Source: Clostridiales bacterium
GTDB lineage: Bacteria; Bacillota; Clostridia; Tissierellales; Dethiosulfatibacteraceae
Length of the DNA stretch: 19,811 nt
Direction: 5' to 3'
Assembly (NCBI GenBank): GCA_003539375.1
Contig: DPPH01000211.1
Location: forward strand, 1-19,811
Shown: positions 8,531 through 13,706 of the stretch, one piece after another
How the letters are laid out: every line of letters begins with the position of its first letter
Numbering within the stretch: position 1 is the first letter of the stretch
Made by a program: the position numbers and the translations under genes
The notes under the pieces: model-generated
Databases searched by the model: none
Told to the model about the DNA's origin: nothing
The model's input: the letters and a program-made list of their open reading frames with translations, nothing else

Positions 8531-9037
8531 ATGTTATCAGAAAAACTATTAAACGAACTGAACAAACAGATTAAATATGAGTTAGAATCAGCACACTACT
8601 ATGTGGCTATGGAAGCTTACTTTGATTCAAATGATTTACCTGGATTTGCAAACTTCTTTAAGGTGCAGGCTGAAGAAGAAAGATTCCACGCTCAGAAATT
8701 CTACGATTTCGTATACGAAATGGACGGAGACGTAGAATTAACACCATTAGAGTTAGTTGGAAAAGATTTTGAATCTTGTGTAGATGTATTTAAGAAAGCT
8801 TTAGAACACGAAAAGTTTGTGACTAGCAGAATATATGAATTAATGGAAATAGCTGAAGAAGAAAAAGAATATGCAACAAAAAGCATGCTTCAGTGGTTTG
8901 TAGACGAACAAGTTGAAGAAGAAAATACTATGAAGGATATGATAGTTAAGCTTGAAAGAGTAGAAAAGAGTCCTAACGGCCTTTACATGCTTGATAAAGA
9001 ACTTGCAGGAAGAACCTTCACTCCTGAAGCAGAATAA
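8531..9037 (+). CDS. ftn: Non-haem bacterial ferritin
   Basis: The protein has 168 residues, the usual length for FtnA-type ferritin. It is a four-helix bundle with the full ferroxidase centre: Glu17, Glu50, His53, Glu94 and Gln127, with Glu130 available for the third iron site, all at the same numbers as E. coli FtnA. It oxidises Fe(II) and stores it as a mineral inside a 24-mer shell in the cytoplasm. The absence of a haem-ligand Met and the presence of Gln127 argue against bacterioferritin. The ribosome binding site AGGAGG lies at about 8519-8524. The gene appears monocistronic, with a terminator right after it. No clear Fur or PerR box was seen upstream. Confidence 0.95.
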   Translation: MLSEKLLNELNKQIKYELESAHYYVAMEAYFDSNDLPGFANFFKVQAEEERFHAQKFYDFVYEMDGDVELTPLELVGKDFESCVDVFKKALEHEKFVTSRIYELMEIAEEEKEYATKSMLQWFVDEQVEEENTMKDMIVKLERVEKSPNGLYMLDKELAGRTFTPEAE

Positions 9038-9073
9038 TTAGTAAATAAATTTGAATATAATTAATATTTAATT

Positions 9074-9108
9074 AAAAGCTTAGATTTGCAAGAATCTAAG
9101 CTTTTTTT
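9074..9108 (+). terminator. Rho-independent terminator of the ferritin gene
   Basis: A 13-bp perfect stem (AAAAGCTTAGATT at 9074-9086, complement at 9093-9105) with a six-base loop is followed by a T-run. It lies 36 bp after the ferritin stop codon. Confidence 0.9.
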
Positions 9109-9118
9109 ATGGTATAAT

Positions 9119-9147
9119 TTGACATATAATTAATAAAGAATTATAAT
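9119..9147 (+). promoter_or_regulatory. Perfect-consensus sigma-A promoter for degV
   Basis: TTGACA at 9119-9124 and TATAAT at 9142-9147 are separated by 17 bp, a full match to the consensus. The predicted start (about 9154) falls at the first bases of the AAGGAGGG ribosome binding site (9153-9160), so the leader would be only about 12 nt. Confidence 0.75.
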
Positions 9148-9165
9148 TACCTAAGGAGGGATTCA

Positions 9166-10035
9166 ATGAATGTTGAAATATTAGTAGATAGTGCAAGTGA
9201 TTTACCGAAAGAAATTATAGAAAAATATAAATTAGATCCTATAGCAATTCCTGTAATATTGGAAGAAGAAACTTTTTTTGACGGGAAGACCATTACTCCG
9301 GAAAAATTGTTCGAAGATATGAAAAAGGGAGTAGTATACAAGACATCTCAGGTACCACCAAATCAGTATTTAGAAAGATTTAGACAGTTAGATGAAAATA
9401 AACAATACTTATATGTCTGTTTTTCATCCGGGCTTACTAAAATGTTCGAAACCAGTAATATAGCCCTTGAAATGATAAAAGAAGAAAAAGACTTAGATTT
9501 AGTTATAATTGATACAAAATGTGCTTCCATGGGTTACGGACTTGTCGCTTTAGAAGCTTTAAAAGCAGCTGAAGAAGGTAAGACAAGGGAAGAAATAATA
9601 GATATAGTTAAAGATAAGGCAGATAAAATGCAGCATGTTTTTACCGTAGATAATCTAGATTACTTATTCAGAGGTGGTAGGCTAAATAAAAGTTCAGCTG
9701 TTATAGGAAATATGCTAAGCATTAAGCCGGTACTTCAGGTTGATGATGAAGGAAAACTCTACTCTTATAAAAAAGTTAGAGGAAATAAAAAGTTATTTGT
9801 AGAAATTATTGAAACTATAAAAGAAAATCAGATAGATATAGAAAATCAAACTGTAGGTATCACTCATGCATCTGACATGGAAAAAGTAGAAAAAATAGAA
9901 GAATTAATGATGGAAGAGCTAGGGGTAAAAAGTTTCATGGTGAGCAGCATGGGTTGTGCTATCGGTGCTCACACAGGTCCGGGAGCTATTTCAATATTTT
10001 TTCTAGGTAAAAAGATGGGAAGATTTGAAGAATAA
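9166..10035 (+). CDS. DegV family protein (FakB-like fatty acid-binding)
   Basis: The protein has 289 residues. It starts with the DegV signature (ILVDSASDLP, residues 4-13) and has the TSQVPPNQ segment, the FSSGLT motif that contacts the fatty acid carboxylate, and the C-terminal GCAIGAHTGPGA motif. Family members (FakB) bind a fatty acid and present it to the FakA kinase for phosphorylation and entry into phospholipid synthesis. No fakA is visible here and chain preference cannot be read from the sequence. AAGGAGGG precedes the ATG by five bases. A small membrane protein gene follows after 12 bp, probably co-transcribed. Confidence 0.9.
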   Translation: MNVEILVDSASDLPKEIIEKYKLDPIAIPVILEEETFFDGKTITPEKLFEDMKKGVVYKTSQVPPNQYLERFRQLDENKQYLYVCFSSGLTKMFETSNIALEMIKEEKDLDLVIIDTKCASMGYGLVALEALKAAEEGKTREEIIDIVKDKADKMQHVFTVDNLDYLFRGGRLNKSSAVIGNMLSIKPVLQVDDEGKLYSYKKVRGNKKLFVEIIETIKENQIDIENQTVGITHASDMEKVEKIEELMMEELGVKSFMVSSMGCAIGAHTGPGAISIFFLGKKMGRFEE

Positions 10036-10047
10036 GAGGTGTTTGGA

Positions 10048-10407
10048 TTGAGAAAATTCTTAAGAATAACTTCAAGAATTTTATTTGTACTGGTATTTGC
10101 TTTTTTTGCCACCTTTTTTGTTGGAGAAGGATTATTAAGTGGAGAATTAAAAGAAACTGGAATGCCTATGGAATTATTAATTATGGTAATAAGTTTCTTG
10201 ATAATGCTTATAGGGTTTATTACATCATTTAAAAGTGCAAAATTTGGTGGAATCCTGGTATTTGCGGGAGGTATATTTAACGCAGCTTACATGATAATAA
10301 GAGGAGGACTATCAGATATTGATGCAGCTTTGATTTTTGGATTGCCCTTTATTATTATAGGCTTGTTAATTATAACTACCGAAAAAAAAGAAGGATTTAG
10401 GTTTTAA
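10048..10407 (+). CDS. Small four-helix membrane protein of unknown function (TTG start)
   Basis: The protein has 119 residues if it starts at the TTG at 10048, which lies 8 bases after AGAGG (10035-10039). The upstream GTG at 10039 overlaps that site and is unlikely. A basic N-terminus (RKFLRITSRI) is followed by four hydrophobic stretches: residues about 9-28, 42-60, 66-85 and 91-110. The C-terminus is charged and probably cytoplasmic. I do not recognise a family with certainty. Its link to degV hints at the envelope or lipid metabolism, but that is only guilt by association. The stop codon runs into the A-tract of the opposing fba terminator. Confidence 0.75.
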   Translation: MRKFLRITSRILFVLVFAFFATFFVGEGLLSGELKETGMPMELLIMVISFLIMLIGFITSFKSAKFGGILVFAGGIFNAAYMIIRGGLSDIDAALIFGLPFIIIGLLIITTEKKEGFRF

Positions 10408-10432
10408 AAAAAGGATGCTGATTTCAGCATCC
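10406..10432 (-). terminator. Terminator of fba (minus strand)
   Basis: GGATGCTG (10413-10420) and CAGCATCC (10425-10432) form an 8-bp GC-rich stem with a four-base loop. On the minus strand it is followed by seven T residues (A-tract at 10406-10412). It lacks a T-run on the plus strand, so it serves mainly fba, although the hairpin lies directly after the plus-strand gene too. Confidence 0.85.
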
Positions 10433-10452
10433 TCTACTTATTCTATAGTTTA

Positions 10453-11301
10453 TTAAACCTTTCCAGCAGAACCAAACATAATCATCTTTTCTTTGATAGT
10501 TTCTTTCATTGCATCCCTAGCTGGAGTTATAATTTTTCTAGGATCGTAAGCATCACTTTTATCTACAAAATCTCTTACAGCTGCGCTAAAGGAGAGTCTA
10601 ATATCTGTGTCAATATTTATTTTATTTACTCCCAAGGATACAGCCTTTCTAATACTAGCTTCAGGAACTCCCGATGAACCGTGAAGTACTATTGGCATAT
10701 CTAATTTCTTTTTAATTAACTCAAGCCTATCAAAGTCTAATTTTGGCTCACCCTTGTAAGGACCGTGAGCAGTTCCAATCGCAATGGCTAAAGAATCAAC
10801 TCCCGTTTCATTTACCAACTTTGCTGCCTCGTCAGGATCTGTGAAAGTAGCTTCTCTTTCTGACACAGTAACATCATCTTCCGTACCACCGATTTTTCCT
10901 ATTTCCGCCTCTACAGAAACCCCTACGGCATGAGCAATTTCACATACCTTTTTAGTAGTATCTATATTTCCTTGAAGAGGAAGTTTTGAAGCATCTATCA
11001 TTACAGAAGTAAATCCGTGTCTTAAACAAAGCATAATCTGTTTAAAATCTGTACCGTGGTCTAAATGAAGGGCTACCGGTATATCTGTATCTTCAGCTAG
11101 AGCCTTTACCATAGCTGAAATCATCTTTACCCCAGCATATTTTAAGCCCCCTTGACTTGCTTGAATAATCACAGGGGATCTTGTTTCTTCTGCAGCAGCT
11201 ATTATAGCCTGACACTGTTCCATAGTGTTTACATTAAAAGCACCTACTGCATAACCTCCCTCGTGAGCCTTATCAAGCAGTTCTTTTCCAGTTACTAACA
11301 T
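10453..11301 (-). CDS. fba: Class II fructose-bisphosphate aldolase
   Basis: The protein has 282 residues in the class II (zinc) aldolase family. Metal ligands His82 (LHLDHG), His179 (GTAHGPYKG) and His207 (VLHGSSG) and the catalytic Asp81 are present, as is the phosphate-binding NIDTDIRLSF segment. It splits fructose 1,6-bisphosphate into dihydroxyacetone phosphate and glyceraldehyde 3-phosphate in glycolysis and gluconeogenesis. The short-form length is shared with tagatose-bisphosphate aldolases (GatY/KbaY), but no tagatose or galactitol genes are nearby and the NIDTD motif is typical of Fba. TAGGAGGT lies upstream of the ATG. It is a single-gene unit with its own promoter and terminator. 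Confidence 0.92.
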   Translation of the reverse strand: MLVTGKELLDKAHEGGYAVGAFNVNTMEQCQAIIAAAEETRSPVIIQASQGGLKYAGVKMISAMVKALAEDTDIPVALHLDHGTDFKQIMLCLRHGFTSVMIDASKLPLQGNIDTTKKVCEIAHAVGVSVEAEIGKIGGTEDDVTVSEREATFTDPDEAAKLVNETGVDSLAIAIGTAHGPYKGEPKLDFDRLELIKKKLDMPIVLHGSSGVPEASIRKAVSLGVNKINIDTDIRLSFSAAVRDFVDKSDAYDPRKIITPARDAMKETIKEKMIMFGSAGKV

Positions 11302-11351
11302 ATAATTACCTCCTATTTTTATAAAAAACGAATCTTTACTTTTATAAAATA

Positions 11352-11380
11352 ATTATATTATAATATAATTTAAAATACAA
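11352..11380 (-). promoter_or_regulatory. Sigma-A-type promoter for fba
   Basis: On the minus strand, TTGTAT (plus 11380-11375) and TATAAT (11357-11352) are 17 bp apart. The predicted start is about 44 nt before the ATG. The region is very AT-rich, so the -35 match (3 of 6) is weak while the -10 is perfect. Confidence 0.5.
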
Positions 11381-11416
11381 TCTTATTTGAATTTTAAAGA
11401 AATTTAGCCCATTTGA

Positions 11417-11445
11417 TTGACTGAACTGTAAGTAAATGATATGAT
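11417..11445 (+). promoter_or_regulatory. Sigma-A-type promoter for rho
   Basis: TTGACT (11417-11422) and TATGAT (11440-11445) are separated by 17 bp, each one base from consensus. The predicted start at about 11452 leaves a leader of some 115 nt before the rho start codon. Confidence 0.7.
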
Positions 11446-11491
11446 TAATTTACCTATCGAAAAAGCTTACCTAAAACAATCCTTATTTTAG

Positions 11492-11539
11492 AAAATCCAA
11501 CTTTTTAAACTTAAACAGGGATATTTCTGTGGATTTTTT
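11492..11539 (+). promoter_or_regulatory. Possible attenuator hairpin in the rho leader
   Basis: AAAATCCA (11492-11499) can pair with TGGATTTT (11530-11537), with an internal CAG/CTG pairing (11516-11518 with 11527-11529), and the 3' arm runs into six T residues ending at 11539. It lies inside the transcribed leader of rho, 29 nt before the TTG start. The stem is AT-rich and the loop large, so stability is moderate. A second AATCC at 11478-11482 could compete for the same 3' arm. Confidence 0.35.
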
Positions 11540-11567
11540 ATGTTCAAAAAACACTGGAGGTATAGAT

Positions 11568-12911
11568 TTGAATATTAACGAATTATCAAATATGAAACTG
11601 TCGGAACTTAGAGAACTGGCAAAGAAAAAAGACATTAAAAACATTAGCAAATATAAAAAAACTGAATTAATAGATGAAATAATTGACAAATTAGAAAACA
11701 TCAAAACTGAAGAAAAGGAAAAGCATAAAAAAGATCTTCCCGATAGACTATCAGAAGAAATAGACAACAGTGAAAATATCGATCAAGTTTCGGGAATTTT
11801 AGAAACCCATCCCGACGGATACGGTTTTTTAAGAAGACACAACTACCTTACTTCCGATGATGATGTATATATTTCGCCGTCTCAGATAAGAAGGTTCAGC
11901 ATGAGGACTGGAGACAAAATCAGTGGTATTACTAGACCACCGAAGCAGGGAGAGAAATACAAAGCCCTTTTATACGTTAAAAAGGTAAACGACGAAGACC
12001 CTGAAAGTGCAAGAAAAAGACCTAATTTCGACACCTTAACACCTATATTTCCAGAAGAAAGAATAAAGATGGAAAGATCTAGAAGACAGTTAGCTACTAG
12101 AATAATAGACATGATTGCTCCTATAGGAAAAGGGCAAAGAGGTATGATAGTTGCACCGCCAAAGGCAGGAAAAACTACCCTCCTAAAGAGCATAGCCAAC
12201 AGTATATCTAAGAATTCACCGGAACTTGAAGTAATCATACTACTTATAGATGAGAGACCGGAAGAGGTAACGGATATGCAAAGGTCTGTAAAAGGGGAAG
12301 TAGTTTACTCAACCTTTGACGAACAGCCTAAACACCATATAAAGGTAGCAGAGATGGTTTTAGAGCGAGCAAAGAGACTTGTAGAACACGGTAAAGATGT
12401 AGTAATACTTATGGATTCTATTACCAGACTGGCAAGGGCTTACAACCTTACCATACCACCTACAGGAAGAACATTATCCGGTGGATTAGATCCTGGAGCT
12501 CTGCACAATCCAAAGAGGTTCTTTGGAGCAGCAAGAAATATTGAATTCGGTGGAAGCCTGACTATTTTAGCTACAGCTTTAGTAGAGACGGGAAGCAGAA
12601 TGGACGATGTTATATTTGAAGAATTCAAAGGTACCGGTAACATGGAAGTCCACTTGGATAGAAAACTATCAGAAAAACGAGTTTTCCCAGCAATAGACAT
12701 AAACAAATCAGGAACCAGAAGGGAAGATTTACTACTAGACCAGTACGAACTGCAAACTATTTGGGCTTTAAGAAAAGCTTTAAGCAGTTATCCAATAGAT
12801 TTTGTTACAGAAAAGCTTATAGACGGCTTGGCTACAACGAAAACCAACGCAGAATTCATCCAAAATGTGGATAAATTCATGGATTTACCAAAAAATAACG
12901 GTAGAAATTAA
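11568..12911 (+). CDS. rho: Transcription termination factor Rho (TTG start)
   Basis: The protein has 447 residues from a TTG at 11568, seven bases after GGAGG (11556-11560); longer in-frame versions start upstream of this site and are unlikely. An N-terminal SAP-like helical domain (about 1-45) is followed by a short charged linker rich in Lys and Glu, the cold-shock-like RNA-binding domain (about 70-145, with GILETHPDGYGFLR), and the RecA-type ATPase domain. The latter has Walker A APPKAGKTT (196-204), Walker B ending at Asp283 (VVILMDSITRLARAYN), and the GSLTILATALVETGSRMDD Q-loop region. Rho is a hexameric RNA translocase that ends transcription of untranslated RNA. rpmE follows, as in many Bacillota. 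Confidence 0.97.
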   Translation: MNINELSNMKLSELRELAKKKDIKNISKYKKTELIDEIIDKLENIKTEEKEKHKKDLPDRLSEEIDNSENIDQVSGILETHPDGYGFLRRHNYLTSDDDVYISPSQIRRFSMRTGDKISGITRPPKQGEKYKALLYVKKVNDEDPESARKRPNFDTLTPIFPEERIKMERSRRQLATRIIDMIAPIGKGQRGMIVAPPKAGKTTLLKSIANSISKNSPELEVIILLIDERPEEVTDMQRSVKGEVVYSTFDEQPKHHIKVAEMVLERAKRLVEHGKDVVILMDSITRLARAYNLTIPPTGRTLSGGLDPGALHNPKRFFGAARNIEFGGSLTILATALVETGSRMDDVIFEEFKGTGNMEVHLDRKLSEKRVFPAIDINKSGTRREDLLLDQYELQTIWALRKALSSYPIDFVTEKLIDGLATTKTNAEFIQNVDKFMDLPKNNGRN

Positions 12912-12931
12912 AAAAACATTGAAATGTTTTT
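12912..12931 (+). terminator. Weak hairpin after rho
   Basis: AAAAACAT (12912-12919) and ATGTTTTT (12924-12931) form an 8-bp stem with a TGAA loop and a T-ending 3' arm. It begins at the rho stop codon. The single G-C pair makes it a weak terminator, so some read-through into rpmE is likely. Confidence 0.4.
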
Positions 12932-12947
12932 GATACTGTGCTATAAT
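12919..12947 (+). promoter_or_regulatory. Extended -10 promoter for rpmE
   Basis: TTGAAA (12919-12924) and TATAAT (12942-12947) are 17 bp apart, with TG at 12939-12940 giving an extended -10 (TGCTATAAT). The -35 box lies in the loop and 3' arm of the weak hairpin after rho. The predicted start leaves a leader of about 57 nt. Confidence 0.75.
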
Positions 12948-13010
12948 TTTTTAGTGCTTAGAAGATAATGTAATTATTATAGATATCATTGAAGGAAAGA
13001 GGTGAAAGGC

Positions 13011-13217
13011 ATGAAAAAAGATATACAACCAGAATACAAAAAAGTTCAGGTGACGTGTGCTTGTGGCAATACATTCGAAACAGGATCAGTTACAGATAAA
13101 GATGAAATAAAAGTGGAGATTTGTTCAGAATGCCATCCTTTCTTTACTGGAAAACAAAAGCTTGTTGATAAAGGCGGAAGAGTTGACAAGTTTAAGAAAA
13201 AATACAAAATCGATTAA
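13011..13217 (+). CDS. rpmE: 50S ribosomal protein L31, zinc-binding form
   Basis: The protein has 68 residues from the ATG at 13011, which has AGAGGTG (12998-13004) at good spacing; an in-frame GTG at 13002 overlaps that site. The four zinc ligands are all present: Cys16 and Cys18 (TCACGN), Cys38 and Cys41 (ICSECHPFFTG). This is therefore the Zn-containing type A L31 that bridges the large subunit central protuberance to the 30S head. The C-terminal GGRVDKFKKKY is typical. It is a single gene with its own promoter and a strong terminator. Such L31 can serve as a zinc store, replaced by a Zn-free paralogue under zinc limitation; no Zur site was seen. Confidence 0.96.
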   Translation: MKKDIQPEYKKVQVTCACGNTFETGSVTDKDEIKVEICSECHPFFTGKQKLVDKGGRVDKFKKKYKID

Positions 13218-13250
13218 TTTTCGAGAAGAAAACTTGAATTTAAAAAAAGC

Positions 13251-13285
13251 AAGAATTTCAGCTGTTAAGCTGAAATTCTTTTTTT
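13251..13285 (+). terminator. Rho-independent terminator of rpmE
   Basis: A 13-bp perfect stem (13251-13263 with 13268-13280) closes a GTTA loop and ends in a run of seven T residues. It lies 33 bp after the rpmE stop codon. Confidence 0.92.
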
Positions 13286-13296
13286 GTACATTTATT

Positions 13297-13351
13297 AACA
13301 CAGGGGGAAAAACACAGGGGGACAGTCCCCCTGTGTTTTTCCCCCTGTGTT
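13297..13351. repeat. 55-bp perfect palindrome with nested direct repeats (REP-like)
   Basis: Two 27-bp arms (13297-13323 and 13325-13351) are exact reverse complements around a single central A at 13324. Each arm itself contains the ACACAGGGGG motif twice in direct orientation, separated by an A-run, so the element is a palindrome built from four copies of one unit. Its G/C-runs are unlike the AT-rich surroundings. Clostridial genomes often carry dispersed ACAGGGGGAC-type REP sequences associated with RAYT (TnpA_REP) transposases, which suggests a mobile or domesticated origin. The inner hairpin ends in T5 and could also terminate transcription. No transposase gene is in the window. Confidence 0.85.
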
Positions 13352-13370
13352 TTTCTGAGTGACAGCATAA

Positions 13371-13470
13371 TTGTCAATCCGAAGTATTGAGGAATCTTTT
13401 GTATTTGTCATTCAGAACGAATGTGAAGAATCTTTTTTTTCAAGACATTTCGACCTTGCTCAATGTGACA
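13371..13470. repeat. Degenerate interspersed repeat: two direct and one inverted copy
   Basis: Two related units begin with TTGTCA and end with GAATCTTTT (13371-13400 and 13405-13436). A third related sequence in inverted orientation ends with TGTGACA (13447-13470). The units resemble the dispersed TGTCATTCTGAGCGAAG-type repeats that I know from many bacterial genomes, with several substitutions. The arrangement looks like a decayed MITE or REPIN-like pair plus an extra copy. There is no open frame. The 5' part of this gene-free stretch (13218-13296) holds only the rpmE terminator. Confidence 0.55.
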
Positions 13471-13477
13471 AAAAATA

Positions 13478-13509
13478 AAGAAGCTAGAATAGTTTTATTC
13501 TAACTTCTT
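13478..13509. repeat. Hairpin between the repeat remnant and the 11-bp array
   Basis: AAGAAG-C-TAGAATA (13478-13491) pairs with TATTCTA-A-CTTCTT (13496-13509), with one C/A mismatch and a four-base loop. No T-run follows on the plus strand, so it is not a clear terminator. It may be part of the neighbouring mobile element remnant. Confidence 0.5.
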
Positions 13510-13513
13510 ATTT

Positions 13514-13631
13514 ACCATTATTTAACCATCGTTTCACAATCGTTCAACTATTACTAAACCGAAGTTCAACTATTGTTTTACTACCGTTCTACCATCTTTA
13601 TACTACTCAACTATTGTTTAATTATTATTAA
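13514..13631. repeat. Degenerate tandem array with an 11-bp period
   Basis: Eight consecutive 11-bp units begin with AC from 13514 to 13601. An 8-bp unit (13602-13609) and two more 11-bp units run to 13631. The approximate consensus is ACYATYGTTYA. Examples are ACCATCGTTTC at 13525, ACTATTGTTTT at 13569 and ACTATTGTTTA at 13610. The strand is strongly asymmetric, with G rare on the plus strand. It ends just before the promoter of the histidine kinase gene. It codes for nothing visible and lacks the long identical repeats of a CRISPR array. Confidence 0.7.
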
Positions 13632-13639
13632 TCTAGTGA

Positions 13640-13668
13640 TTTAAAATTCTATAATATTAATGTATAAT
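13640..13668 (+). promoter_or_regulatory. Possible promoter of the kinase-regulator genes
   Basis: TTTAAA (13640-13645) and TATAAT (13663-13668) are 17 bp apart and lie about 40 bp before the kinase start. The -10 is perfect, the -35 matches 4 of 6. Another TATAAT at 13650-13655 has no good -35. Confidence 0.4.
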
Positions 13669-13706
13669 GAAATAACTGTCAAAAATAATCGAAAGCAGGA
13701 ACTAAT

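Noticed and set aside
11529..11567. Longer Rho N-terminus from a GTG at 11529.
   Set aside because: The extension lies in the leader hairpin and has no ribosome binding site. GGAGG at 11556-11560 fits the TTG at 11568, where family similarity begins.
13162..13362. Open frame overlapping rpmE and running through its terminator into the 55-bp palindrome.
   Set aside because: It is out of frame with rpmE, has no ribosome binding site, and its 3' half is made of a terminator and repeat DNA with no recognisable protein pattern.
13514..13631. CRISPR array.
   Set aside because: Units are only 11 bp, degenerate, without distinct spacers, and there are no cas genes nearby.
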